Assembly (NCBI GenBank): GCA_022113835.1
Contig: JAILWY010000028.1
Span: 3,534,001 to 3,598,000 of the forward strand
Length of the DNA stretch: 64,000 bases
Origin: Atopsyche davidsoni
Lineage: Eukaryota > Arthropoda > Insecta > Trichoptera > Hydrobiosidae
Direction of reading: 5' to 3'
Notes under the pieces: model-generated
The model's database searches: none
Seen by the model: the letters and a program-made list of their open reading frames with translations, nothing else
Told to the model about the DNA's origin: nothing
Program-made: the position numbers and the translations under genes
Shown: positions 11,906 to 24,897 of the stretch, one piece after another
Layout of the letters: the number at the start of each line of letters is the position of its first letter
Position numbering within the stretch: the stretch's first letter is position 1

Positions 11906-14081
11906 TAATTTACACTCTTATTTTGTACAATTCCTTAAATATTTTTTTTTTTCATCAAAACATGCAATAAAATTTTTTTTAAACATATTTTTTCCTACAC
12001 AAACACAAAAACAAAAATAAATTAATCCACCTACAATAGCACCCAAATCACACTTGTATAAGCTTCACGACGTGCACAGAGAATCAGTAAATAGCCACAT
12101 ACACCATTGTAAGCTAGCTCTCAAAACATTTGTAAAAATTTAACAAATGATAATAAAATATTTTTTTTTAGATCGGCAATAAAAGCAGGAGTGGTCCTCC
12201 CTGTATAATTTTGCAGCCACTAGCCATATAGTTTCTGCCAGGGACGTCGTTTGTCCCACTGGCCTATTTCCACGGGGCGCGCGCCAGTGCGCAGTGCACA
12301 GTGCGCACAGCCCGACATGAATGGTCCCTGGCTGAGGGCAAAATGAAACAATCAGGAATCGGACAACGCGAGCATCATGGCCGACATCTCTATACGTCAA
12401 AACTTTGTGCCACGGTAGCTGCGCTCGTTCGGAACTCTCGCGTTCGCTAATAGGCCGCTAACACGCCTTTATATGTCCTCTTCTATTATTTATCCGCTTT
12501 TTGTGTGTACCTGCGTTGTGAAGTGTTAAATACTGCTCCGTTCTAAGATGTGATACGTTTGTTTTCATTGCAAGGCAAGTTTTGTTTCTTTTCGTTTTTT
12601 TATTGCCAATTTGTCTATTTTAAAATAGATAACACGCTATGAATCATCTGGTTTTAATGCTTGAAACGTAGATTCTTCGCGTTTTCTTATTTTTATCTGA
12701 GTATCGTCTTTAATGGGCATCCTTGTCGAAGGTTTTACTATTTATCTGTCATGTGCGCCGCCAGCGATATTACGGTCGTTTTAAGTAAATATTTATTTTC
12801 TTTGTTAGTATTATAGATTCTGATGATTTCCTGCGATCTTTGTGCCAAATTAGCTTGTTCTATATGCCTGTATTTGTCTGTCTGGGTTGGCTCTTGAAAT
12901 TTGCGAGCAAAAATATTGTTTTGCGTTTGTCGGTTTCAATTCCTGACCGCAGGTTTTTCTCATGTCACCTCAGATATTTCGTTTTGATAATTGAGCTGGT
13001 ATTTTTCTACTCACGTTATCGTGGTGTTATCTAAAATCTATTATGCATACTTGCGTGTTAACTGTCAAAATCTAGTTTTATAGCAATTTAAAGAATGTCA
13101 CTTGTTGATGGAATATATTGAATATACTTTATTCATAACTGTTATTTACTTTATAAATCAATTTTGTGTATTGATTTTAAATAGTTTCAATTTAGTTATG
13201 AAATGTTAACACTGTCCTTGCTGGTGGAGAGTTCTGTGCAGCAAAAATAAACAAAAATGTATATTTATTATCAAGATAGATCTGATTCTTTGTTATTTCT
13301 TTTTGATAGTGAAAAGAAATCCAGATCCAATAGTAAAGTGACAGGTGTTTATGACTTACCCAATAGATTAAGATTGCAACATATTTTAAATGAATCATAC
13401 AAATGCTTTATAACTCCTTGGATTTCAATTTTATCATGACAGATAAATTAAGAGTTACACTTGTATCGGTATAAATTAAAATAAAGTATTTTTTATGGTG
13501 CAGTTCTGTGGTTATTTATTTTTTGTTTTGTAAGTTTTAAATTCAAATTTATAATAGACACAGGATACTGAAATGTACTTAAATATTTTTGACTGGAAGT
13601 TGACATGTTTTTTTAAATTTTTATTTTGGCAAATGACTGATTTTACCGACACCTGTAGAAACCAACATAGACTGTTAAACAAATATTTCGGAAGTGCCAC
13701 TTTGTTTTTTTTATTTTACTTTCAAATAATGTTAAGAGTTGTCGTTGTCAGAAAAATAATTAGCCTGCGTCTTCACTGTACAATACAGGCCTTAATACAG
13801 CCAGATGTCTACCTGATATAACTTAGGGCGCATAATTGGTGTTTGCTGGTTCAGAAAATATTAGAATGATTTGGACATTGTCACGCAGTGAACATTTTCG
13901 TTTTTCGGGAGTTTCATTCAAACGATTATAAATAATATATTATTTAATTATGACACCAATTATAAATAATTAATATTATAACCAAAACTAGTCTGTCGTG
14001 GAATGACATGAATTTGATCATTTAAAGACCCTTCTTTTCCTCTGTAATTTTAATTCTGATTTATTTTGGTTTTTTTTACAG
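11906..14081 (+). other. Probable promoter, 5' UTR exon and first intron of the phosphatase gene
   Basis: The segment 12225-12480 is conspicuously CpG- and GC-rich against the AT-rich background (GGGGCGCGCGCC, many CG dinucleotides), as at an active promoter. The coding exon is preceded by a strong acceptor (TTTTTTTTACAG, ending 14081), so a non-coding first exon must lie upstream. Its donor could not be chosen with confidence. Short ORFs in 12840-13821 are intronic noise. Confidence 0.45.
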
Positions 14082-14097
14082 ATGTAAGTGGTGAGCC

Positions 14098-17000
14098 ATG
14101 GAACGCGGGCACCCGGAGCCTCCGCACAGAGAGCAGCGTGAGCCCCCACGCCCGCACGAACACTCTGGTGTCACCTCGGAGCGGCTGCGGCCGCCGCCCG
14201 CCGATCTCGCCTTGCCTGCCGCTTTTCTAGGCGTAACTTTGCTCGGCATCGCCTTTGTGCTACTCATCCTCGTGATCTGGCTGCGCGCCCACTTCTCCGC
14301 AAGCCATCAACATGCCAGACGCAAGGCCCGGCCGCTCCAGCGCGGCGCCCAGATGAACAGGGACCCTGACTTTCAGATCATTGTAGACAACGCACCTGAC
14401 GACGCCAAGAAAGACGACTTCGAGTTCCGGCTGCCTGACATTCTCACCGACACTGATCTGAAGTACATTGACGAATTCGAAGGAAGCAGGAATGAGAGTC
14501 CACCCGTTTTGAAGATGAAAAAGAACGGTGGATCCAGCCCGAAGACCTTGGGAAATCCTGACAATGATGGAAAAAGCGATGACAACTCCACCCCATCGAG
14601 TGCCCCGAGAAGGTCGGATACGGAGTTTCCGTTTCCTCCTGAAGACGGGGCTGGAACATCGCGGAGCCGTAGAGCCTTAGACTCCGTCGAACTAGCTGTG
14701 TCTCTGCCCGAGCAGCGGTGGATATCTTATCCTGAGCCTCCCCTAGATTGGAGAGGATACAGTATTAACATTCCTAAAGTGTTTGGGTCGATGGGAGCAA
14801 TGGAGCCTAGCTCTGGAACGGATGCAGCAGTTCTAGGAGGGTCTCTGAATAGATACAGCACTGCAAGGTCACCATCACTGGAAAATGATAACAAAACCCC
14901 TTTTTATAGTGCTAGATGCGAATCTCCTCCGGAATTTACATTCGAAACTAACGTATCTGAAAAACCAGTAGATAATTCGAATGGCAGTCATACTAGCACC
15001 CTTACAGAAGTCAGGGTGCAACCTTCTCATCGATCAGTCTTCGATCTGAGAAGTGAAAGCGACAATTCCCAATCTAAGCGAGATAAGACGTGTAAATCTC
15101 CCGATCCCAAAAACGAACGACAAACAAACGAGAAGGAGAAGATCGGCAGGCGTCCAGGTGGATTAAGTTCTGACCTTCGCGTTACCACAGTTAATGAAAA
15201 TTTTAATCAAAATGTCAACACCGAGAGAGCGGAGATTCAGTATTCCCCAAGACTTGTGGACGCAACACCGGGAAAAGAAAATGTTCAGAGTCCTCGTTTT
15301 TCATTCTCTCCCAAATTTTTTGCAACACCAGATTCTAAATCTCCTAAATTTTTTGGCACTCCCGATCAGAAGTCCCCAAAATTTTTTGGGACTCCTGAGC
15401 AAAGGTCCCCCAGCTTCTTTGCGGAGAATCGCAGTCGGACCGCCTCACCCAGAACTTTCAGCATGGAGAAGCCCAACTCTCCCCGACTGTCCAGCGCATC
15501 TAGCTACAAAAGCCTCCGAAGTCCACTTCTCCTCAGCAACACAAATGGGGATTATTTTAAATTCGAAACCGCAGACAGTGCTGTTCACAATGACAATGAT
15601 GTGCACAATCCGTGCGATGAAGTTGACAATGTATTCGTTAGTAAAATAACTGATTATGACTATGTTGAGGGTGACGATCGTACAGATCTATGCAACGAAA
15701 AGACTGACTTAGAAAAATTGCTTCACGAGTGTGTTATTAGTGATCCTATTTTCCCGGACGACCGGAATGAAGATAAGCTCCTTAATAATATAACTCGCAA
15801 TGAGTCTGCTGCCTCCTCGCTATGTAAGCCCCAGTCCAGACGAGGGAGACTCATTCTGTCACGAGAAAACTCAATGAGACACGATGATGACGTTGACGAA
15901 GAGAATGACAATAAGACTGAAACCCATCAAATTACAGCTGCCGATCTTGCCTGCGATGTCACTGTAACTCCGGATATTTTGAAAATTGAAACAGACAGAA
16001 TAGAAAACAAAAACTCACTCACCAACAGGGAGGAGAGTCAGGACAATTTGGTAATCCCTACCTCGGGAAGTACTGCCAATTACCGACGTCAGAGACTCAA
16101 GTCCATATCTCTGGATTCAGACAATGCCAAGTTTATCGAGCAAAATCTTGGAATTCCGATTGTGAAACATCTAAGACAGGAGAATCTGTACGATATGCAC
16201 CGGGAGGATGACAAGACTTCTGTGTCCAGCTCGTATGAAGCCGATGAGAACATTGAGTACAGTAGAGATGCCACTCCTCCTCTCGTAGTTCGCAAAGATA
16301 CTTATTTCAAATTCGGAGATGATCAAAATGATGTTTACACAAAGTTTGATAATGGAAACAGCATTTCCGACTGTGTCAACCAAGCCATCACCGACATCGT
16401 GCAGAGTGACGACATGAGAGCTTCTCCTGATATCGCTTCTCCTTTGAAGTTCTTAAGAGATAATTCGTCTGCCATAGCTTTTAGTGAAATGCAACCGAGA
16501 TTTTCTCCCAAAGAATTTGAAGCGATTAGTTCTAATGAAAGCAGGTTAAAAGTGAACAAAAATATCCGAAATTTGACCATCGATCTTAACAAAAGAGATG
16601 CCGATCTTGAAAAAGACCTTCTCGAATATGACTGCATAGATTCCGCCACTGAAAAACGCATGACTCCTAAAACGCCAACGTTAAAAGTGAAAGCAACTTC
16701 CTTGGACTCGTCGGAAACGTTGAATTTATCGTTACCTCAACAAAATAACTTGCAAGTTCCTCAAAATTCCATATCTGTTCCGAACACGCCAAAAAGGCAA
16801 CTAAAAAGAGCGTTAAGTCAAAAGTCAGGGAAATTAGTCAAGTCCAGTCATTACAGCGCAGGCAACTGCGGATCCAACCTTCACGAGATTGCCTCGAGAG
16901 GGTGCCCTGAATCTCAGCAAAGAAAGTTATATATGAACGTTAAGTGTCCAGCCAACTTTATCGATAGCGGCATATTTTTAAGAGAAAACCATGCTAACTT

Positions 17001-20000
17001 AATGCTTTTCCAAGCTTCTAAGTATCCTCTGAGCAGAAGCTGCAATTCAAACTCTTCTAATTTCAGTCGTCGTATGGGATCATTTGATGAAAACATGGTG
17101 GACCTTGCCGAGTCTGGTGGCCAGACATTGACAAACAAGGAATTCACAGAAAACAGATTGAGCTTACCTCACAAAGGCCTGGAAGGAAATCTTCTGGGAT
17201 CCAATCTGCTCGGTTTCAAACAGAACCTCAGCGTTTCCAGTACCAACTTAAAGACCCTGCCAGAAGGTGTGCCCTCAAATGATTTTGGAACGCAGGCTAA
17301 CGAGAAGACTTCAAAACGAACATTGCTACAGCGACGAGGTTCCAATCAGAGCCTTACCATAAACCTAGAAGCTACCGGTTGCAATTTGAAATATTCAACG
17401 CTAAGTTTACAAGGTTCCAATCTGTCCCTCGCGAGCTTCGGAGCCTCCAGCCTAAATTTGAACAATATAAAAAATAGCGCATCAAACTTCAGTTTGAATA
17501 CAGATAATAGACATAAGAAAAATATATTAGAACGTAGGAATTCTAATACTTCACTCACATTGAATCTCGACTGCTCATCGCAGCATGGTAGAATTCATCC
17601 TGGATCCAATTGCAACTTACAAACTTCACACTTGAGCCTCGCCAGTCAGGATGTGCAAAATGTTGCGCCGAGTAAAAAGTGTCTCTTGCAGAGGAGAGGG
17701 TCAAACACCAGCTTGACTCTTAACCTGCAAGGTTCCTCTGCATCCAATCTCAGCAGGTGCACAAGCAACAGTTCCTTGAATATACACACCGAAGGAAAAG
17801 TCACTCAAAAGAAAGGACTTTTAGAAAGAAGGAGTTCAAATACCTCGCTGACCCTCAATATCAATGCACCGCACTCTCAATTTGATAGTAACCGAGTACT
17901 GAGTGTTTCCAACTATAACCTTGACGGGGGTTCCGGTCTCAGTCGGTATAACAGTAACCAGAGCATCAACAATACCGGAGAGCATCACAAGAAAGGCTTA
18001 CTAGAACGGAGAAGTTCAAATACGTCCTTAACCCTCAATCTGAACTCTTCCAATTATAATCTTCAAGGCTCCAGCTCAGAAGTGCAAGTGCCCAGAGATA
18101 TAGAAATCGATGACACCCTTGTGCAAGGGAATCTAAGTAATTACGAAGATGTAGCCCACGGAAACCAACAGAAAGAAAAACACCGCAAATCTCTGAGTAC
18201 GGAAAATCTATTCCCAAAATCTTACAAGTCAAGAACAATATGTAAAAATTCTGATAGTATGTATTCTTTCGGATCCCACGATAATCTGTGGTCTAATTCT
18301 TATGCACTTGATTTTATTGAGAACGTGGATATTGCTGGAGGGCAAAACTTGACTTACATATGTGGCGATCAGGAAAACGAGATGATTTACGCCTTTGGTG
18401 CTCGGCAGCACATTGAGAATGTCGGATTCCAGGATTCAGTTCCCATAAGGAATATCACAACAAAGCCACTGAGTCCTCTTTCCACATCGGAAGACTTCAA
18501 GGTGTACTTGGCAAACATTCATCATCTCCAAAATGCCTCAAACGTACTATCCCGACAGCAACTCAAAGACTTGAACTCCGTATTCCAGGATGGATATTCC
18601 AAAGTAGATAACCCGTTGACCGGCAAAAAATCTCCAACTGATGTGTTAAGTGCGCACATTTCAAGTTTGACACTGGACAAAGGTTCGACTGATGACATTT
18701 TGAACGAAGGCGAGTACAACCCGCAACGTCTGCTACCAGAACCGGTGCTGCCGTGCCCTGAGTATCAGAAGGCCCTTCTGAGAAATCTACACCAGGAATT
18801 TTGGGACCTGCCTACCAATTTCCAAGAGAAGCCTATGGTGTTCGGCTCCCACCCCAAGAACAGATACAAGACCATTCTGCCCAATGAACATTCCAGAGTT
18901 ATTTTAAGAGCCGAGGTCGGAGAAACGGACGAGGGCTACATCAATGCCAATTACATTAAGGTATATAATTTTTATTTTTTGCAATACCTTTTTCTAAATT
19001 AACAACAGCAAATATACCTTTAGTAAATTGTTTGTAATGTACATGGTGTAAATATCATTTCAGGGCCACGAATACACCAAGAATTGTTTCATAGCCACTC
19101 AAGGACCTCTTCAAAACACCATCTATGACTTCTGGCTGATGATTTATCAGAATAGTTGCCAATTTCAAAAGGACAACCATGTCAGTACGAACGAAGATCG
19201 TCACTTTGGATCAACCCAAGCTAGAGATAAGAACTTCACTAGTAAAGAGAGAAGTGATGCACCTCGAAATGGTATCCAAAAAATTGTAATGCTCACCAAT
19301 TTTATTGAAAACGGCCGACAGAAGTGCGAAAAGTACTTCCCGCTCGAGATCGACGAGGAGATAGTATTTAAACAGTTACCGAATTCCTGTTACTCTTCAG
19401 CGTGCAGCGCAGGAAACTTTTTCTTCGACAGTGGTAGCACTGCTGGAGATTCAAAGTCGGAAAATCTAAACGCAAATTACTTTAGAATTAAGAATATAGG
19501 AGTGTTAAATAAGACGGGTTATACGGTTAGGAAACTATCAGTTGAATATAGTAATAAGCTCTTGACGAAACTAAGTAAATCCAATTCTGCATCAGATAGT
19601 GCCAATGCTGACGATGTGAAAAGTGACAACTTGAGAATCATTGTTGACAAGCCTAGTGACATCGGAGAACGGTGTCCAGGTGAACAAATACCAAAGAACA
19701 CAGGGAAGCATGAAGAAAAATTGGAATCCAGTGCGGATTCTTTGGTGGTTTATCATTATTGGTTTGACAATTGGGCCGATCACAAATGCCCGAAGGACGT
19801 AACGGCTCTTTTGGAATTGAGTTTAGATGTCTTGCAGAATTGCCAATATAGCTTTGAAAGAAAAGCCGAAGAAGCTGTAGAGATCGCCGCGCAGCAGCAC
19901 GCTGGCCTGCTGTCTGTTAAAGCCAAGAGCTTCGACAAACCCGAAAGCCCGTCCAATAATGCACACAAAGTAGATAAATCTCTAACTTACTTCGACTTCT

Positions 20001-20599
20001 CATCTTTCACAAAAGAAGCGGAACCCAAGGTGGGAAATATTGACATAGAAATACCTCAAGAAAGGCGCCTCTCTGCTTTTCAACTTGCCAAAGCTTTCTT
20101 CGACGGAGCCACCAGAGCAAACTGCCCGGAAGAATCTCTAAAACCCAGCCGAAAAAATTCCTTAGCGAGTAGATTGGACTTGCCGAAGCGCATTGACCAG
20201 GGGGTCAGACGAGAATCTACGGGAAGAATCGACTCTTCCAAGCGCACCACAAAAACACCACAAAACACGGACGGCTTTGCAAAGAAATTAAAAATTGAGG
20301 AAGAAGCGAAAAGGGCAACTAAAATTAATCCCCACTCGGGTTATGATATTCTGAAAAGTTGCAAAGAGATGCCTCCTATCGTAGTTCACTGCTCGGCGGG
20401 CATAGGGAGGACCGGGTGCCTCATAGCCATCTTGAACGGCATCCGTCAGCTCAAGATGGACCAGCGGGTGGATATTTTGGGGATCGTGTGCAATATGAGA
20501 TTCCATAGAGGCGGCATGGTGCAAAATTCTGAACAATACGAATTGATACACAAAGTCTTATGTCTCTATGAGAACACCGGGTTGCCGGGAGTGGACTGA
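14098..20599 (+). CDS. PTP-ER: PTP-ER-like MAP-kinase protein tyrosine phosphatase with five docking motifs
   Basis: Two coding exons, 14098-18960 and 19064-20599, join in phase 0 to give 2132 aa. The ATG has a good context (GAGCCATGG) 17 nt after a splice acceptor. Residues 38-63 form a hydrophobic membrane segment followed by basic residues, so the bulk is probably cytosolic. A long low-complexity Ser/Asn-rich region follows. It holds SPKFFGTP repeats (about 398-443) and five kinase-interaction motifs (1076-1315) of the type RRxSNxSLTLNL, known from PTPRR, STEP and HePTP as ERK/p38 docking sites. The catalytic domain starts near 1560 with EFWDLP and KNRYKTILPNEHSRV. It contains GYINANYIK, the P-loop HCSAGIGRTG (Cys2064, Arg2070) and the Q-loop QNSEQY. 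The general-acid loop reads WAD (1858-1860) instead of WPD. Three insertions interrupt the domain; about 206 residues separate WAD from the catalytic Cys, against about 35 normally. Drosophila PTP-ER, which dampens Ras/ERK signalling, also has an interrupted domain. The PTP-ER assignment is by motif and architecture. Confidence 0.85.
15289..15425 (+). repeat. Intragenic SP-x-FF-x-TP repeats in the phosphatase
   Basis: Three consecutive units, SPKFFATPDSK, SPKFFGTPDQK and SPKFFGTPEQR, are flanked by degenerate SPRFSF and SPSFFAE units. Each good unit offers an SP and a TP site, the minimal target of proline-directed kinases such as MAP kinases, next to an aromatic pair. The phospho-site function is inference; the repetition is seen directly. 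Confidence 0.85.
17323..18042 (+). repeat. Five tandem kinase-interaction motifs (KIM) in the phosphatase
   Basis: The copies are LLQRRGSNQSLTINL (17323-17367), ILERRNSNTSLTLNL (17524-17568), LLQRRGSNTSLTLNL (17683-17727), LLERRSSNTSLTLNI (17818-17862) and LLERRSSNTSLTLNL (17998-18042), spaced 45-67 residues apart. All keep the Arg pair, the Ser of the RRxS protein-kinase-A site and the alternating hydrophobic tail. Mammalian PTPRR, STEP and HePTP have one such motif each. Confidence 0.9.
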
Positions 20600-21659
20600 T
20601 TTGTTTTTCAAAACATGTTAATATTGAAGGATCGTGACTTGTTTTTTTTTTTTTTTTTTTTTTCTTGACAAAAAGGGGCAAAACTGCTACCTTATTTATC
20701 TGTATTATGGATGTTTATTTATTGTTGTGATTTTTAGAGATTTTTATAAATTTAAATTTCATATTTTAAGCGATAGGCTAAGGTTAATTTTTATGAGTTT
20801 TCTATGACTATACTGTTTGCCAGACAATACCACTTTCCGTAGGTGTTTAATTTTCATATTTATTTAAACGAATCTATAAGTACTATTCCCTTTATTTTTT
20901 CATCTCCTTTTTAAATTATTATAATAATCTTTATTGATGTTTCACGGGGACCTGATTTTTAAAATTCATTATTCCTACAATCGATCATACCCTACATTAA
21001 TTTTTGTTTAAAATGTGATGAAATGGGTTTCACAAATGTGACAAATCATTCAAATACAACACACACTCAACCATGCCATTTATCTTTAAAATTATTTTCA
21101 CTTGAGAAACATCTAGAAGGATACCTAACCGAAACGTTAAAATTTTTAATCCAGAGCAGGACTTAATCAATTCGATCGTAGAAATTAAATCCAACTTGTT
21201 TTATGCCACACATGGTGGGATCATAGTAAATAGATAGTATAAAATCTAAAAGCAACTTTATTTCACACCATTTGTTCAATTGAAGTATACAGGGTGATTC
21301 CGAACTTGTTACAAATCCTTCTATCGATATATCAATCACAAAAAATACTTATATTTTAATAAAAACCAATATCTGCTACTTTCAAAGATTCGGTAAATTT
21401 GCAGTCATTCTAGCAGTATAAACGTGATGTCTGACGTGCCCCGATATGCCGACTCGCAAGATTCTTCCCAGTGACTAGCAATGAGCGTCAAAACTATGCA
21501 AATTGTAATAACTACGAATTCAATGGATTTTTATTATAAAGTACAACAGGAAAATTATGCATTTTGATTGGTTTTCTATAGTTTTTTTTACCTGTACGAA
21601 CAGTACACCACTACTATGTAGTAATAAGAAAGGTCTGTATCACATTGGAATCACGTGTA

Positions 21660-22930
21660 TACTTCATCAACGTTAGTGAGAAGTTCTACATTTTAATATA
21701 TTGTGATGTATATCTTAGCGATAGTACTCATGATTATGAAAACGTAATAATATGTCTAGGAGAAAATATGCTTCTGTTACTCGTTCATGTGAATTATCTA
21801 AAACATTAACAAGTTCAGCCGTTCTAATATATTGTGATGTACACCTTTGGTATTACACTTCATAATGATAAAAGTGTAATAACAAATATAAAACTTAAGT
21901 AGATTTTTTAAAATGTCATTTGTCCATTTGTATGATCTACTTTATTGCCAGTAATAAATGTTTTTTTTTTTTTCTAATAATTTTTGTTACGAAACATTGT
22001 GTAGCCCCCGTGGTGATAATAAAAACATTACGCCACCAAGAAATTCAATTCCACTTCTACTTTATTGACGTTAACCGATGTTCAGTATTTCTCCGGGCTT
22101 TTTGATTGTTTTGATGTCATAGTTCTAATAATACTACTTGATGTCGTACGCTCAATTAAATCATCCGAGGCGTTGCTGGCGAACAAAAGTTCATTATTAC
22201 TATAGTATCCATACTGACAAAATTTTAAAAGCTTAATATAAAAACTTAATATAAAAATCTGCAGGGAAAGTTTTACACTTAATTAAATAAATTGCTAGCA
22301 ATAGCAGTTAATAGTTAAAAACATGTTCATTGTATTGAAGTTGAATTTCAATTCCAAATACTATCAATAAATATATCTGGGTTATTGTTAGCAATCAATA
22401 GTTGAACACTTTGTGTTATGTGATACAAACATTGGTAAAATAACCATTGAACGATGGTGTAAAACTATTATTTAGTATAAAGTCTAATGGCATGCGTTAT
22501 TATAAAATGAACTCCTTTCTTAAAAATTGTGATTAAAACAGTTACGTAATATCCACAGAATGACAAAGTTTTGATAACCATTTGTATAATATCAGCAAGC
22601 GAAGTATTTTAATGTAATATGTTCATTTACACAATGTAAGACGTCAACAGCATCAAAGGTTTTATATTTTTCTTGTACTATTGTTTAAAATTTAGCTAAT
22701 CCTTTTAACGATGAAGTCGCAATAACCAGTACTTTAGTATATCTACAAATGAAGTTTTTTTATTTTTTATCCAAGACATTACCATCAATCAAGATTTCAA
22801 CATGTTACGTATATTGTGATGTAAAGTTTGATAAAACACTTATTATTGTGAAATCGTAATATTACTTAGTATAATATGTATATTTACAAGTAAACTTTTA
22901 TAATGCTATTTACTTTCTATTGCGTTACAT
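21660..22930. repeat. Degenerate repeat field with an ATATTGTGATGTA core
   Basis: The core ATATTGTGATGTA occurs near 21698, 21828 and 22811. It is followed each time, about 25-35 nt on, by a [TA]GA..AAA..CGTAAT-like block. More diverged copies start near 22430, 22545 (GTTACGTAATAT..., aligning with 22804) and 22660 (GAAGTCGCAATAACC..., aligning with GAAATCGTAATATTAC at 22850). The unit is about 115-130 bp and the copies are old. Confidence 0.55.
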
Positions 22931-24897
22931 AATTCGTTGACATTATACAAACAGAGCGGAGGATGCATGATGGAATTTAGCAATATTGTTTACTTTTCTA
23001 CTAGCCTGGACCCGCACATCACTTGTAAAGCGGAACCTTCGAGTTATCTCTTAAAATCTCCGCAAGGATGTAGATCATTACTAGAGAGCTTCAGTTCTTG
23101 GACGGTACACTTTTTGGTGCATATAATAATGTTTTCTCGTCATAATCACTTATTTGAGTAGTTACCGAGTATATTGGTCTTTTTTTGAGACAGGCATGCG
23201 TCTATCTCGCAATGAATTGCGTAATGTAAGTGTAAATAATTACCGTGGTAATAGTTCCAATTTATTTTGTTTAACTTTTTGTATTGTATTCAATATTTTG
23301 TAAGTGTAATTTATTAAATATATTGTATAAGGCGTCAGATACTAAATAATTACAATTTAATGTATGTTTATAAAAGGATAACACCAAATCTATCAGATTC
23401 ATTTCTTATAATATAATATAAATAATATTTAAATTTTTGAAGTTACAAATTATGTAATAGTAAGTATATTGTCTACACCTTTTTTACTTTAAAAATACTA
23501 GTGTTTTTGGGATGTAAATTTAATAATGATTCAAAATATGTATGTTAATTAATCAAATGATAATATCGATTGAGTCGCTCACTCGTGTGCGGCAAGCACT
23601 TAATACTAAAATATTTATCTACGTATTTGTGCAGTTATTCTGTTCTCAAACAACTTAAAAATAGGTAAAATCGTTACAAATATTTGAAGACTGTTCACAC
23701 AGAATGAATCCGATTTATTTTAATCATAGAAGATAAATTACGATGTTGAATATAGATAGCTAAATCATGCAGCGATGTTCTTAGAGATAAAAAAAAAAAA
23801 CCACTCGTAATAAAAGTGAAAAATCATTGCCATCACCCAAATCCATTACGATATCATTGAAACTGGCCACGAAACGTTTTTGGCAAAAGTAGCCGGTAGC
23901 CGAGCGGGATCTCATTCTAACTTTGACCAATATTACCAACAACGATGTGTTTCGGCCGAGCTCAAGCCTTTCACCAGTCCCTAATTATTTGTTAGTCGAG
24001 CGCCATATTCGTATTATAGGCTGGACTCGACAGTCGGAGTTTGAAAATGAATATGGTGAAAGCACCTGCTAGGGCCGATCGACGATGCAGAACATCATTC
24101 GTATTTTATACACCTTCTAATGTTGCTGTTTTTAAGCATCTATCTGTCAGTGTTTATCACCAAACCGGGTTAATGACGTCGACGTAGCGTGCATTTTATT
24201 TTACGATTCATTCATCAAACTTGCAAGGTGTAAAAAAATTATGACACTGCGAAAACTTACTTGCTTTATTCACTAATTACATAGCAGTTTAAGATAGTTT
24301 TTTTTTTTTATGCTAGATTATCCTTATACCATTGTTTATGTTTAAAAAATAGTGAAATTATTAATCATAATATGATGACAAGTGGTACTTGTAAACGTCG
24401 TAACATTTTTCTACAGTAACCTCTCAGAAGTACATAACAATCTGTGAAAATAATACCAAATAATTCTGTAAGTTAAAAAAAAACATTTGGACTTCTTGTA
24501 AATGTGCAATCCTTATTCATAGTTACTTAATAGTCTTCTTATTTAAAATTTACCAATGTTATCTCTCAAAAACTTGCTTGTTTCTTTGTAAATTACCATA
24601 ATCTAAAATATACGTAATGATTCAGTGAAAATCATTTCAGCAAACTTTATTAACGACTCTATTCAGATTTACAAGATGAACCTTTATATACATCCGTTAT
24701 GCGGTCCTCAAAAATACACTGGGTTTGTGAATGAACTTACCGAACTGAGAGATTAAATATGCTTAGAAAAAATTTACATTTAAATCGCTCAAATCACCGA
24801 TTTGTTAACTTCATTAGAAGTACCTTACATGTAAATATTTAATTGGCTTTATAGGTTTTAGAAAAGCTTTTGACGGTTAATATTCTCACAAACCTAG

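Noticed and set aside
12140..12400. 86-aa minus-strand ORF in the GC-rich block
   Set aside because: No domain or good splice context; the block is better explained as the CpG-rich promoter of the phosphatase gene.
15194..15649. 151-aa ORF in another frame inside the phosphatase exon
   Set aside because: Shadow frame of the SPKFFGTP repeat region; the main frame has the conserved motifs.
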